Assembly: GCF_038007305.1 (NCBI RefSeq)
Contig: NZ_JBBOWV010000001.1
Location: 3,772,375 to 3,836,374 of the forward strand
Direction of reading: 5' to 3'
DNA length: 64,000 nt
Source: Solibacillus sp. FSL W7-1436
GTDB lineage: Bacteria > Bacillota > Bacilli > Bacillales_A > Planococcaceae
Part shown: positions 1-7,823 of the stretch, in pieces
Layout: every line of letters starts with the position of its first letter
Position numbering within the stretch: position 1 is the first letter of the stretch
Translations under genes and position numbers: made by a program
Notes under the pieces: generated by a model
The model's input: the letters and a program-made list of their open reading frames with translations, nothing else
The model's database searches: none
What the model was told of the DNA's origin: nothing

Positions 1-183
1 AACGATATCTGTTGTATCGCCTACACCACGTTGGAATAGTTCTGTTGACTCAAACATTGGTGTGCGAATTTCGTTATAGCGGTATTTATCACATAAATCA
101 CGAATGACACGTTCTACATACTGCCATTTTTCGGATTGACCCGGTAAAATATCCTGTGTTCCTTTAGGTACTTTAAAATTCAT
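1..183 (-). CDS. hisS: Histidyl-tRNA synthetase, N-terminal part (cut by window edge)
   Basis: Only the first 61 codons are inside the window; the rest lies beyond base 1. The translated start reads [15 protein letters not shown], then continues to a PMFEST segment and ends in GVGDTTDIV. This is the typical N-terminus of class II histidyl-tRNA synthetase, including motif 1. The enzyme charges tRNA-His with histidine in the cytoplasm. The ATG is preceded by a GAGAGGAG ribosome binding site. A T-box leader with terminator lies immediately upstream, so expression should follow the charging state of a tRNA. In Bacillus, aspS usually follows in the same operon, but that cannot be seen here. Confidence 0.95.
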   Translation of the reverse strand, partial: MNFKVPKGTQDILPGQSEKWQYVERVIRDLCDKYRYNEIRTPMFESTELFQRGVGDTTDIV

Positions 184-240
184 TAAAAGCACTCCTCTCT
201 TAGTTGACCAAACTGTTCGCGTGCTATTTAAGAAGAAAAT

Positions 241-279
241 AAAAAAAGCCCCCGTCCCTTGCAAAAACTGCAAGGGACG
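241..279 (-). terminator. T-box attenuator terminator
   Basis: A 10-bp perfect stem (253-262 with 270-279) and a 7-base loop are followed on the minus strand by GGGGC and seven T. It is placed between the T-box and the hisS start, as expected for the regulated terminator. Confidence 0.92.
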
Positions 280-521
280 AAAGCTTGTATAATCTTCCGC
301 GGTTCCACCCTAATTGATGTATGACTACATCCTCTCGAATTCGGATAACGGCCGATTCCGTCTTCCCCTACTAGAAAAATTTTTTTCGAGGAAACGCCTC
401 TCAACTGTTGTTCACATGTTACATACTGCAGGAAAGATTACAGCCTAAGTCTCTCCCTCTCTTTTCAGCATTGGCAACCGCTACTTGTTTGGTCATTGGC
501 AATGTTACTTTTGTTAAATTA
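241..521 (-). promoter_or_regulatory. T-box riboswitch leader of hisS
   Basis: On the minus strand the conserved T-box AGGGTGGAACCGCG occurs at about 298-311. It is followed by a strong intrinsic terminator whose 5' arm would compete with the antiterminator. Known biology: uncharged tRNA pairs with the specifier codon and the T-box and allows read-through into the synthetase gene. I expect a His specifier; a CAU lies in a loop-like segment near 415-420, but I did not fold stem I, so this assignment is tentative. Confidence 0.92.
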
Positions 522-527
522 ACACTA

Positions 528-556
528 ATCTTAATGATGTCATGACAAGTTGTCAA
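528..556 (-). promoter_or_regulatory. Sigma-A promoter of the hisS T-box transcript
   Basis: Minus-strand TTGACA (551-556), 17-base spacer and TAAGAT (528-533). Transcription would start near 521, giving a leader of roughly 340 bases before the hisS ATG. Confidence 0.8.
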
Positions 557-660
557 CCATTTTCAAAAAAACGCTATATTTTTTGTCATAAATACTTTTA
601 TAATATAAGGGTATATAGTGAAAGGATCATTTAATTAAAATTATTTAAAAGGAGGAAACT

Positions 661-2265
661 ATGAAAAAAAATAAAATAATATTAGGTTTATCATTTTTAT
701 TATTATTCACGTCGATTTTTCCGTATTATTTTTCCGCTCGTCCGGCTCATGCCAACGGGGAACCGTTATATGTAAACGCGGAAATTTTATATTTACGTGA
801 AGGTCCGGGTCTATCCTATCCGATACTCGATACGTTAAAAGAGGGAACTGAGATTATTTCGATTGAAAAACAAGGTGACTGGCACCATGTTCAAGTCGGA
901 CAGCAGGAAGGATGGGTAGCGTCATGGCTTGTAAAAACAGCAAGCGGGCAATCAGACTCGTCAACTGAAAAAACAGTCATTTCTCAAGTAAACTCTTTAA
1001 ATGTTCGTGTAGCCCCATCATTATCCGCTTCTGCACTGACAAAAATCTCTTCCGGAACGGAAAGCAAATTTTTAAAACAAGATCAGGATTGGATTCAGAT
1101 TCAATTCGGCGAGATAACAGGTTGGGTATTTGCGGAATATGTCACAGTAAAAGAAGCAAAGACAGAAGCGCCGGCTGCCCCTTCTGATAATGGGCAACAG
1201 GAACAGTCAAATGAACCAATACAACAAATTGACCCCAATACATTTACCATTAACGTAAATGCTGTCAATATCCGAAAAAAACCTGATCTTACTGCAAAAA
1301 AATTAGGACTTGCCACTGAAGGACAACAATTCAAAGTTGTCAGCCGTGATCATAATTGGGTCGAAATAGAATATGAAAAAGGTAAAAAAGGTTGGATTTA
1401 CAGTTTTTACGGAACATTTACAAAACAATTGAAACAAAATCCTTCATCTGAAAAAGAAGATACGAAAAACTTTGTTACGATTATTTATAACGGGACAAAT
1501 TTAAGGGAATCCCCTTCGACTTCTTCAAATGTTGTTGTCATTGCAGATGCTGGCCATACATATCCGATAGTGGAAAGTGAAGGCGACTGGTTTAAAATCG
1601 CGGTAAATGATCGCCAAACCGCATATGTCGCAAACTGGGTTGTAAGTGAAAACAATTCACAACGAACTACATCCAAAAACCAAACAAATGAGGCAGCCGA
1701 ACGTAAAAAAGGTACATTAAAGGGCTTAACAATTGTACTGGATGCCGGTCATGGCGGTAACGACCGTGGTACTACCGGTGTTCGCGGAACAGACGAAAAG
1801 GATATAAATATTATTACAGCAGAAATGCTCCGTTCCAAATTACAGGCAGCCGGTGCAGATGTTATCATGACACGTGAATCCGATATATTTGTCGACTTGC
1901 GAAAGCGTGTTGCAGTATCACATCAGGCAGGAGCCGATGCGTTTATCAGTATTCACTATGATGCAAACGAAGATAGTTCGGTGAGCGGTTTTACGACCTA
2001 TTACACGAACGGTTATCAGCAAAAGCTTGCGGAATATGTTCATGAAGGATTGGCGTCGAAAGTTAACTTGAAGGATCGCGGTCCACGCTTCGGCAACTAT
2101 TTAGTACTGCGTGAAAACCGTCAAAATGCTATATTACTTGAACTCGGCTATTTAAGTAATCCCTCTGAAGAAAGGGCCATTACGACAGACTATTACCGTG
2201 AACAAGCAACACTTGGCATTTATCAGGGGTTATTAAACTACTTCGACGACCAACTTGAACAATAA
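661..2265 (+). CDS. Secreted N-acetylmuramoyl-L-alanine amidase with four SH3b repeats (YrvJ-like)
   Basis: A 534-residue secreted cell-wall hydrolase. A signal peptide spans residues 1-31, with a Lys-rich start, a hydrophobic core and an AHA-type cleavage site. Four bacterial SH3 (SH3b) repeats follow at about 33-94, 104-164, 195-254 and 270-330, separated by polar linkers. They should bind the wall. An Amidase_3 domain occupies about 353-530, with zinc ligands His364 (DAGHGG), Glu379 and His432 (SIHYDAN) and catalytic Glu494 (LELGYLSN). The family cleaves the bond between N-acetylmuramic acid and the stem peptide. Its position divergent from hisS matches B. subtilis yrvJ. The start has a strong AAAAGGAGG ribosome binding site 5 bases upstream. 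The catalytic set is complete. Confidence 0.93.
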   Translation: MKKNKIILGLSFLLLFTSIFPYYFSARPAHANGEPLYVNAEILYLREGPGLSYPILDTLKEGTEIISIEKQGDWHHVQVGQQEGWVASWLVKTASGQSDSSTEKTVISQVNSLNVRVAPSLSASALTKISSGTESKFLKQDQDWIQIQFGEITGWVFAEYVTVKEAKTEAPAAPSDNGQQEQSNEPIQQIDPNTFTINVNAVNIRKKPDLTAKKLGLATEGQQFKVVSRDHNWVEIEYEKGKKGWIYSFYGTFTKQLKQNPSSEKEDTKNFVTIIYNGTNLRESPSTSSNVVVIADAGHTYPIVESEGDWFKIAVNDRQTAYVANWVVSENNSQRTTSKNQTNEAAERKKGTLKGLTIVLDAGHGGNDRGTTGVRGTDEKDINIITAEMLRSKLQAAGADVIMTRESDIFVDLRKRVAVSHQAGADAFISIHYDANEDSSVSGFTTYYTNGYQQKLAEYVHEGLASKVNLKDRGPRFGNYLVLRENRQNAILLELGYLSNPSEERAITTDYYREQATLGIYQGLLNYFDDQLEQ

Positions 2266-2283
2266 CCTATCACCAATCATAAA

Positions 2284-2526
2284 GGGGCCGGGACATAAGT
2301 AGAATAACCGTTAAATAAGAGGAAAGACATTATTAAAAAACGGATATTTGAAAAATTGATTGGAATGCAGGGCGACTCCTGCGGGAATAGCGTGACGCCT
2401 GAGACTACAGGCTCAGGCCACGCCCGCGGAAAGCGTCCCGGAATGGAAATCAATTTTAACGTTCAGCAAAAAAGCGCTATTTTTCTCTCAGAGAAAAATA
2501 GCGCTTTTGGGTTATGTCCCGGCCTC
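2284..2526. repeat. Structured intergenic repeat element, full copy
   Basis: About 243 bases between convergent genes. The ends are complementary: GGGGCCGGGACATAA at 2284-2298 pairs with 2512-2526 (14 Watson-Crick pairs and one G-U). Inside lie a GC-rich block (about 2369-2445) with CTCCTGCGGG and CCCGCGGAAAGCG, a motif family I recall as a dispersed repeat in Bacillaceae and Planococcaceae, and an 18-bp perfect hairpin (2470-2487 with 2491-2508). A 5'-truncated relative occurs at 44092-44214. The + strand open frame crossing it is not credible as a gene. Function unknown; structured RNA or a MITE-like element are both possible. Confidence 0.75.
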
Positions 2527-2552
2527 TTTACTTGTCTAAATAGCATTATCCA

Positions 2553-3752
2553 TTATTCCTGAATGATCTGGTATAAATAAAACATTTCATCTTTATTTAC
2601 AATGCGCGGTACCGGGTAAAGCGGGTTCGCTTCTTGTATTGCGCGATCCACCATCAATGGCACATCACGGTTGATGATTCCTGTTATTTTACGAGGAATT
2701 TCCATCTTGTTATTCAATTCTTCAATTGCTTCGATAAATAATTGCGCCTTTTTTTCATCGCTGTCTGTTATTTTTCCGATGCCTACAATTGTTGCCAGTT
2801 CTGCCAACGGCCTCGCAGCGCTTTCCCCGTAAAATCGGAGTACATGCGGAAGGATTACCGCATTGGCAAAACCGTGCGGAACTTGATAAAATCCGCCGAG
2901 TGTATGAGCAATGGCATGGACGTAGCCTACATATGCCCGCGTAAATGCAAGCCCTGCCAAATACGAGGCGCGTTGCATTTCCGTTCTGGCTTTCATATCT
3001 GTCCCATCTTCATAGGCGCGTACTAAATATTTAAAAATAAGAATAACAGCCTCGCGGGCATATTTCCTCGTCTCCTCCGTATTGCTTTTTCCAATATAGG
3101 CTTCCACCGCATGGGTCAAGGCATCCATTCCTGTCGTTGATGTAATATGCGGAGGCAATTTAATCGTCAATAACGGGTCCAATACAGCATAGTGCGGTAC
3201 AAGTACCGGATCCATAATGGCGAATTTCTCATGTGTTTCACTGTTTGATACGACGGCGGCAATTGTTCCTTCGCTTCCCGTACCAGCAGTTGTTGGAATC
3301 GCAAAAAACGGAGGCATTTCTTTTCTTACTTTAAATAAACCTTTTAAATCAGCCAGTGATTTTTCAGGTCGTGCGATCCTTGCTGCAACGGCCTTGGCAC
3401 AATCCATCGGTGACCCGCCGCCAAATGCTATAATGCCCTCACAATGATGCGCATAATACAATTCCAGCGCTTCTTCAATATTTGTAAAAGTCGGGTTTGG
3501 AACCGTTTTATCATAGACAACAAACGCAATATTTTGCTCCTGCAAGCCCTCTAATAACATATCCATAAGCCCCAGCTTGTGAATCCCTTCATCGGTAATC
3601 ACTAAAAGCCTATTTAAATTCAAACTTTTCACAAGTTCCGGCAATCTTTCAAGGCTGTTTTCTCCTTGGAGTAATTCCGGCTTTCTCCAGTTCATAAGCT
3701 TCATTCCGACACGCATTGAACTTTGGACGGTTCTGCAATAGGCTGTATACAT
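2553..3752 (-). CDS. Iron-containing (type III) alcohol dehydrogenase
   Basis: About 399 residues of the Fe-dependent alcohol dehydrogenase family, which interconverts alcohols and aldehydes or ketones with NAD(P). The nucleotide-binding half shows LLVITDEGI near the N-terminus, GGGSPMDCAKA and TTAGTGSEGT. The metal-binding half carries Asp and His in MDALTHAVEAY and two further His in HAIAHTLGGFYQVPHG, so the metal site is intact. The substrate cannot be predicted. An in-frame GTG four codons upstream (3764) is the alternative start; I prefer the ATG at 3752 because a GGAG lies 11 bases before it. The gene is immediately downstream of a group II intron on the same strand, with about 90 bases left for its own promoter. 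Confidence 0.9.
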   Translation of the reverse strand: MYTAYCRTVQSSMRVGMKLMNWRKPELLQGENSLERLPELVKSLNLNRLLVITDEGIHKLGLMDMLLEGLQEQNIAFVVYDKTVPNPTFTNIEEALELYYAHHCEGIIAFGGGSPMDCAKAVAARIARPEKSLADLKGLFKVRKEMPPFFAIPTTAGTGSEGTIAAVVSNSETHEKFAIMDPVLVPHYAVLDPLLTIKLPPHITSTTGMDALTHAVEAYIGKSNTEETRKYAREAVILIFKYLVRAYEDGTDMKARTEMQRASYLAGLAFTRAYVGYVHAIAHTLGGFYQVPHGFANAVILPHVLRFYGESAARPLAELATIVGIGKITDSDEKKAQLFIEAIEELNNKMEIPRKITGIINRDVPLMVDRAIQEANPLYPVPRIVNKDEMFYLYQIIQE

Positions 3753-3883
3753 TGAACGAAACACTCCATTTCTCTCTATTATGTCCTTTCTTTAAATATT
3801 CCGCATCCCCTTTTAAAACTCCTTGTCTATAACAAAATCAGATCAATCGAGTAGGAGGGAGTGATTAACTCCCGACCTCTCAC

Positions 3884-3915
3884 ACCACCGTACGTACGGA
3901 TCCGTATACGGCGGT
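3884..3915 (-). ncRNA. Group II intron domain V
   Basis: The minus strand folds as ACCGCCGU pairing with ACGGUGGU, an asymmetric two-to-three base bulge and a short UACG/CGUA apical stem. This matches the size and layout of the catalytic domain V of class C introns. It is followed by GUGAGAGG and a GGGAG...CUCCC domain VI stem. Confidence 0.8.
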
Positions 3916-3919
3916 TCAA

Positions 3920-5185
3920 TTAAGATGAATAACGCAAAGTTTCATAACGAACTTGCAGACTTTTCAGCCCTTGGCTTTCCCAATAGGAATTGCCGAGGGT
4001 TCTGTGTAATATGGGGCTTTTAGAAATGCGCCAGTACCCTTTTCGGGTGTTTCCCCATTCGTATGCTTTCCCATAAGGTACTTTTAAACGAATAAGATTT
4101 CTGACTCTTGTTCGGGGGTTCTTCCAATTCTTCCATAGACACATACGTAATCTTCGTTTAATCCATCCATCTAATGCTTTAAATATTGAAGGAGTATCCG
4201 CTAAAGCGAAATATCCACACCACCCTATCAGATATTGGTTCAACTTTTCAATTCGGTATTCTATGGAATAAGGCATCTTTCTTGAGGTAATTTCTCGTAT
4301 TTTCTTCTTCATTCGTACGAGACTTAATTTCGCAATGCGAACTTTCGGTTCTTTATGATTCGTAAAACTAAAACCTAGGAATTTACGATTCCATGGACGG
4401 TCTACTGCTGATTTCTTTTCATTTACTTTTAAACGAAGTTTACCCTCGATGAATCGCTGTACACTTGCCATCACCCGTAATCCAGCACGTTCGGTTTTCA
4501 CATAAATATTGCAATCATCTGCGTAGCGAACGAATTTATGTCCTCGTTTCTCTAGCTCTTTATCGAGTTCATCTAAGACGATATTAGAAAGTAGCGGACT
4601 TAAAGGACCACCTTGAGGGGTCCCTTCTTCTGTACTTGAAATTACTCCATTAATCATGACACCCGCTTGGAGATATTTACGAATAAGTTTTAATAACGGT
4701 TTATCTGAAATTCGTTTTGCTAATGTTCCCATTAGGCGGTCATGATTAACCTTATCAAAGAATTTCTCTAAATCCATATCAATTACCCATCGGTATCCCT
4801 CTTTTAAATAGCCTTTTGCCTTCCTCACCGCATCATGAGCACTCCGATTTGGACGGAATCCATAGCTGTGGTCCGAAAATGTTGGGTCATATTCTTTTGA
4901 TAAAATCTGCGAGATGGCTTGCTGAATCAAACGGTCCGTCACGGTTGGTATTCCTAATAGACGCACACCGCCGTCTGGTTTCGGGATTTCGACACGACGG
5001 ACTGGTTGCGGTTCGTAGGTACCATTCAAAATCTGCGATTTTATGGTTTCCCAATTTTCGAGGATGTGCTGTCGTAAGGTTTGTACGGGCATCATGTCTA
5101 CTCCATGGCTTCCTTTATTCGCTTCTACTCGCTTTAATGCTTGTATCATGTTTTGCCGTTCCAAAATTTGATTCAACATCACCAT
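3920..5185 (-). CDS. ltrA: Group II intron reverse transcriptase/maturase
   Basis: A 421-residue intron-encoded protein. Reverse transcriptase blocks are visible: RRVEIPKPDGGVRLLGIP, the conserved SYGFRPNRSAHDA, a DLEKFFDKVNHDRL block, GTPQGGPLSPLLSNI and the catalytic RYADD. The maturase (domain X) and group II maturase-specific part follow from about residue 300, with the LNQYLIGWCGYF motif. There is no HNH endonuclease domain, as expected for class C. The protein helps the intron RNA fold and splice and copies it into DNA at new sites. The ATG follows GGAAAGGAACAAA and lies inside the intron. It appears complete, with no frameshift. Confidence 0.96.
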   Translation of the reverse strand: MVMLNQILERQNMIQALKRVEANKGSHGVDMMPVQTLRQHILENWETIKSQILNGTYEPQPVRRVEIPKPDGGVRLLGIPTVTDRLIQQAISQILSKEYDPTFSDHSYGFRPNRSAHDAVRKAKGYLKEGYRWVIDMDLEKFFDKVNHDRLMGTLAKRISDKPLLKLIRKYLQAGVMINGVISSTEEGTPQGGPLSPLLSNIVLDELDKELEKRGHKFVRYADDCNIYVKTERAGLRVMASVQRFIEGKLRLKVNEKKSAVDRPWNRKFLGFSFTNHKEPKVRIAKLSLVRMKKKIREITSRKMPYSIEYRIEKLNQYLIGWCGYFALADTPSIFKALDGWIKRRLRMCLWKNWKNPRTRVRNLIRLKVPYGKAYEWGNTRKGYWRISKSPILHRTLGNSYWESQGLKSLQVRYETLRYSS

Positions 5186-5736
5186 TTTGTTCCTTTCCGT
5201 GAATAGCTGTTCTTCTCTTGCCCAACTGGACTACACCCTCCGCAAATACCCTCGTGGGATTCACCACTACTTTCTAAGCGTGAGGTTTCTCCTGTTTTCT
5301 GTGTTCATCCGTCCAGGTTGGAAAGCCAAGGGCTATTCTCTCTTAATTGTTCAGTCCTTCCAAGTAATTCTAGACTTACTTGTACTATGACCTCTGCTGA
5401 CTTCTGACAGTTCAGCTACTTGTCACCAAGTAGGTTATGAAGGGTACTTCACATTCCTGTCAGACCTCCCCGGGTAAGCGTACGCACTTTCACACCATCT
5501 ATCCGCCTCATTTACTAAATATGACCTTCGACAGAAGGGACTTTGTTTTGTTATGCAAACTCATCCAATCACACCTAGCCTTCTATGAGATTCGTGTTCC
5601 TCGGACCGGTGTTTTGCCTCCAGCTTCCTTCAGATTCCGCGTCACCACGGACACCCTTGCTCTTGGCTAACCTCTACTTCTGTCTTCGGGGTTCGGGACT
5701 TGCACCCTATAGTTCGTACGCATGCCGGGCGCACAT

Positions 5737-5765
5737 AAAAAAAACGAACCCATGACGGATTCGTT
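5737..5765 (-). terminator. Terminator of the VWA-like gene; insertion target of the intron
   Basis: A 9-bp stem (5757-5765 with 5743-5751, one G-U) is followed on the minus strand by eight T. The intron starts two bases after the T-run. Confidence 0.85.
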
Positions 5766-5775
5766 AGTAAAACTT

Positions 5776-6561
5776 TTAATCGTTTGCAAAAAATACTTTA
5801 TCAGCAAATGTAATCGGCTGTTTTTCAAAATCCCTCTCGCTCATTGCGATAACGGACAGGTCAATATCATGCTCCCGCATTTCCCCTGCCAGAACTTGCT
5901 GGTTTAAATTATGGAAATCGGTAAACTGATTGTCCGTAATAATCATGAGATCCCGCTGATTGTCGATATTGTCTTGGGTAAAGAGTTCAATCGCCTTCTC
6001 TAGTGCCGGCATAATTTGAGCGTTTCCAGTTAAATACTGCTGTAAAAATTGGTCGAACAATCCGATGTCAAATGTTCCATTTTTAAAAAGAAGCGGTTTT
6101 GCCGGTTTATCACTAAACGGAAGGATGATTAAATCCCTTTTCTGGACGGCACATAAGTTAAATAGCGGAAATATTGTCCCTTTTGTAAAAGCTTCATACT
6201 CCCGCATGGCATCAGAATGCTGTACGATGACAATCATTGGCGAATAAAGATTTTTCATCTCATCAAACGGTACATACAATACATTCCCATCAATAACCGT
6301 CCGATCTTTCAGCAATTGCTTTTGTTGCTCAATCGGGAATAAATAATCTTTATCCTGCATTTTTGGCATCGTTGCTTCCACTTCTGTAATCATTTCTTCG
6401 AGTGCAGTTGCAATTTCGATGACCTCTATAAATAATGGCTGTTGACCAAATTTCTCAAGAAACTGTTGCTGCTGATTTTCATCCATCGCTTGAAAAGATG
6501 CATTACGATATAAAAAATGAAGAATTTCATCGGTTAAAACAGTCTTATATTCATTTGTCAT
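5776..6561 (-). CDS. VWA-like domain protein of unknown function
   Basis: 261 residues, no signal peptide or membrane segment. The C-terminal half has the alternating strand/helix pattern of a von Willebrand A domain: MIVIVQHSDAM, then LIILPFSDKPA, then a central helix, then DLMIITDNQF. The place of the usual DxSxS metal motif is occupied by HSDAM, so metal binding is doubtful. The N-terminal third is Gln- and Glu-rich and helical. I give the start as the ATG at 6561 because GGAGGGG lies six bases before it; an upstream in-frame ATG at 6615 lacks this. It is followed by its own terminator. The role is unknown; the VWA assignment is by pattern only. Confidence 0.7.
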   Translation of the reverse strand: MTNEYKTVLTDEILHFLYRNASFQAMDENQQQQFLEKFGQQPLFIEVIEIATALEEMITEVEATMPKMQDKDYLFPIEQQKQLLKDRTVIDGNVLYVPFDEMKNLYSPMIVIVQHSDAMREYEAFTKGTIFPLFNLCAVQKRDLIILPFSDKPAKPLLFKNGTFDIGLFDQFLQQYLTGNAQIMPALEKAIELFTQDNIDNQRDLMIITDNQFTDFHNLNQQVLAGEMREHDIDLSVIAMSERDFEKQPITFADKVFFAND

Positions 6562-6679
6562 GTGAAACCCCTCCATCTGTTTTAAAATCAATACCGATAG
6601 TATAGCGAAAATCAAAATTAAAAAGTAGTAATTTAAACTGCGTGTGAATAATTGACTTTATATTCGTGTTTTTCTGCAT

Positions 6680-6707
6680 AAAAAAAGCGGTATCTCTAGG
6701 ATACCGC
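6680..6707 (-). terminator. Terminator of the small gene at 6729-6950
   Basis: 8-bp stem (6700-6707 with 6687-6694) followed on the minus strand by seven T. Confidence 0.85.
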
Positions 6708-6728
6708 ACCACACAAGAATGTATGTAA

Positions 6729-6950
6729 TTATAATTTTTGAGTTAAAGCATGTAAAGTATCTTTCAAATCACGATCGTTGTCTGAAAGCTCGATCAAGTT
6801 TTCCAAACGTTCGTGTAAGACAGGACGTTCGATTACTAGTTGTTCATGTAAAACTTGAACGAATAATTCGATAAGCATACGATTTTGAATTAATAATGCT
6901 TCTTCCACACGGTCTGGATTAATTTTATATTCTTTTACTTTTTTCGCCAT
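6729..6950 (-). CDS. Small conserved-looking cytoplasmic protein, unknown
   Basis: A 73-residue protein starting MAKKVKEYKINPDRVEEAL. It is charged and probably all-helical, with no membrane segment, no cysteines and no motif I recognise. The ATG at 6950 has a GGGAGG ribosome binding site 10 bases upstream; the longer frame to 6980 would start inside that site. A strong terminator lies 22 bases after the stop, so it looks like a real single-gene unit. Function unknown. Confidence 0.7.
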   Translation of the reverse strand: MAKKVKEYKINPDRVEEALLIQNRMLIELFVQVLHEQLVIERPVLHERLENLIELSDNDRDLKDTLHALTQKL

Positions 6951-7143
6951 TTGAAAATAGCCTCCCTTTTGTTTATACAACGTTATTTTAGCACACGGCT
7001 GTTTAATTTTGTGAAATTATTTCATTTTCAGCAATCGTTTGTGTTTTTCTGTACATCAGCCAGTTGTATCCAGAAAATCTTCGTAAGAAAAAACCTCATC
7101 CTATGGCATGAAGTTTCGAAAAGCTGTTTTGTTGAATATCATT

Positions 7144-7707
7144 TTAACAGCCGATTTTTTTGACCTTCTCTATAATTTTCTCGTAGATCGGAATCATATG
7201 CGCTTCCGAACATTTTTCAGCAACTTCGCTAATTTCGATCCAGCCGACTTCGCTGTTTTCATCGAGCTTTGCTTTAAACGTTGCTTCATCTTCAACTTCA
7301 AATATATACGTCACATTGAAATGTAAATGTGCCGCAACATATTTCCCGTTCTTCATATGACCGATAACCGGCAATATATCAAGCGAAATAATATCTTCCT
7401 GAATTGCTTTTGCTTCTGGAAGACCTGCTTCTTCCATCAGCTCTTTTTTTGCTACTTTAAATAAGTCAGGGTCGCCGTCGGCATGACCGCCCATCCAGCC
7501 CCATGCATTATATATGTTATGATGGGCCATTAATACACGGGTACGATCCGGGTTGAACACAAATGCCGAAGCAGTGAAATGCAGAACTTCATTGTTTCGT
7601 GTCAGAACATCCGATAAAGTAGCCATTGCCCGTAAAATGATGTCCCGGTCCTTTGCTTCCTGTTCATTGTAAGGTACATACAGTTTAATCTGTTCATGTA
7701 AGGTCAT
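7144..7707 (-). CDS. Nudix hydrolase family protein
   Basis: 187 residues. The Nudix box region is GGHADGDPD followed by a helix ending KKELMEEAGL. The two catalytic glutamates of the EExG part are present, but the first glutamate of the Gx5E part is replaced (Pro at that place, flanked by Asp) and the usual Arg is Lys. Nudix enzymes cleave nucleoside diphosphates linked to another group; the substrate here is unknown. The GGGAGG ribosome binding site six bases before the ATG fixes the start. It follows yqeY on the same strand, separated by 116 bases that hold an imperfect hairpin, so the two may be cotranscribed. Confidence 0.85.
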   Translation of the reverse strand: MTLHEQIKLYVPYNEQEAKDRDIILRAMATLSDVLTRNNEVLHFTASAFVFNPDRTRVLMAHHNIYNAWGWMGGHADGDPDLFKVAKKELMEEAGLPEAKAIQEDIISLDILPVIGHMKNGKYVAAHLHFNVTYIFEVEDEATFKAKLDENSEVGWIEISEVAEKCSEAHMIPIYEKIIEKVKKIGC

Positions 7708-7767
7708 TTTAATCCTCCCTATCCTGATTTCTTTTTAATTGTAAGTAGAATAATTTAAGAATATAGC

Positions 7768-7811
7768 GAAAAGGACGTGACCGCCAAATGAATGCGGCAC
7801 ACCTCCTTTTC
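7768..7811 (-). other. Imperfect hairpin between yqeY and the Nudix gene
   Basis: Outer arms GAAAAGGA (7768-7775) and TCCTTTTC (7804-7811) pair perfectly, with further GTG/CAC and CCGC/GCGG pairs inside. No T-run follows on either strand, so it is a weak terminator at best, or a processing or stabilising stem. Confidence 0.4.
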
Positions 7812-7823
7812 CAAGTTTTCGAT

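Larger units (their letters stand above)
3845..5734 (-). mobile_element. Group IIC intron (complete, with maturase ORF)
   Basis: About 1.89 kb. The minus strand begins GTGCGCCCGGCATG (5' end at 5734), contains about 550 bases of ribozyme sequence, then the reverse transcriptase/maturase gene. It ends with a domain V hairpin (3884-3915), a domain VI-like stem and the terminal CTACTCGATT. The 5' splice site is 2 bases after the T-tract of an intrinsic terminator (5737-5765), the known target of bacterial class C introns, which insert behind terminator hairpins without an endonuclease domain. The 3' boundary is uncertain by one or two bases. All parts look intact, so it may still splice and move. 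Confidence 0.9.

Noticed and set aside
2356..2562. 68-codon frame within the repeat element
   Set aside because: The frame follows the structured repeat and ends in the hairpin; no start signal and no protein-like composition.
5187..5670. Several plus-strand frames inside the intron
   Set aside because: They lie in the conserved ribozyme part of the group II intron, opposite to its transcription, without start signals.
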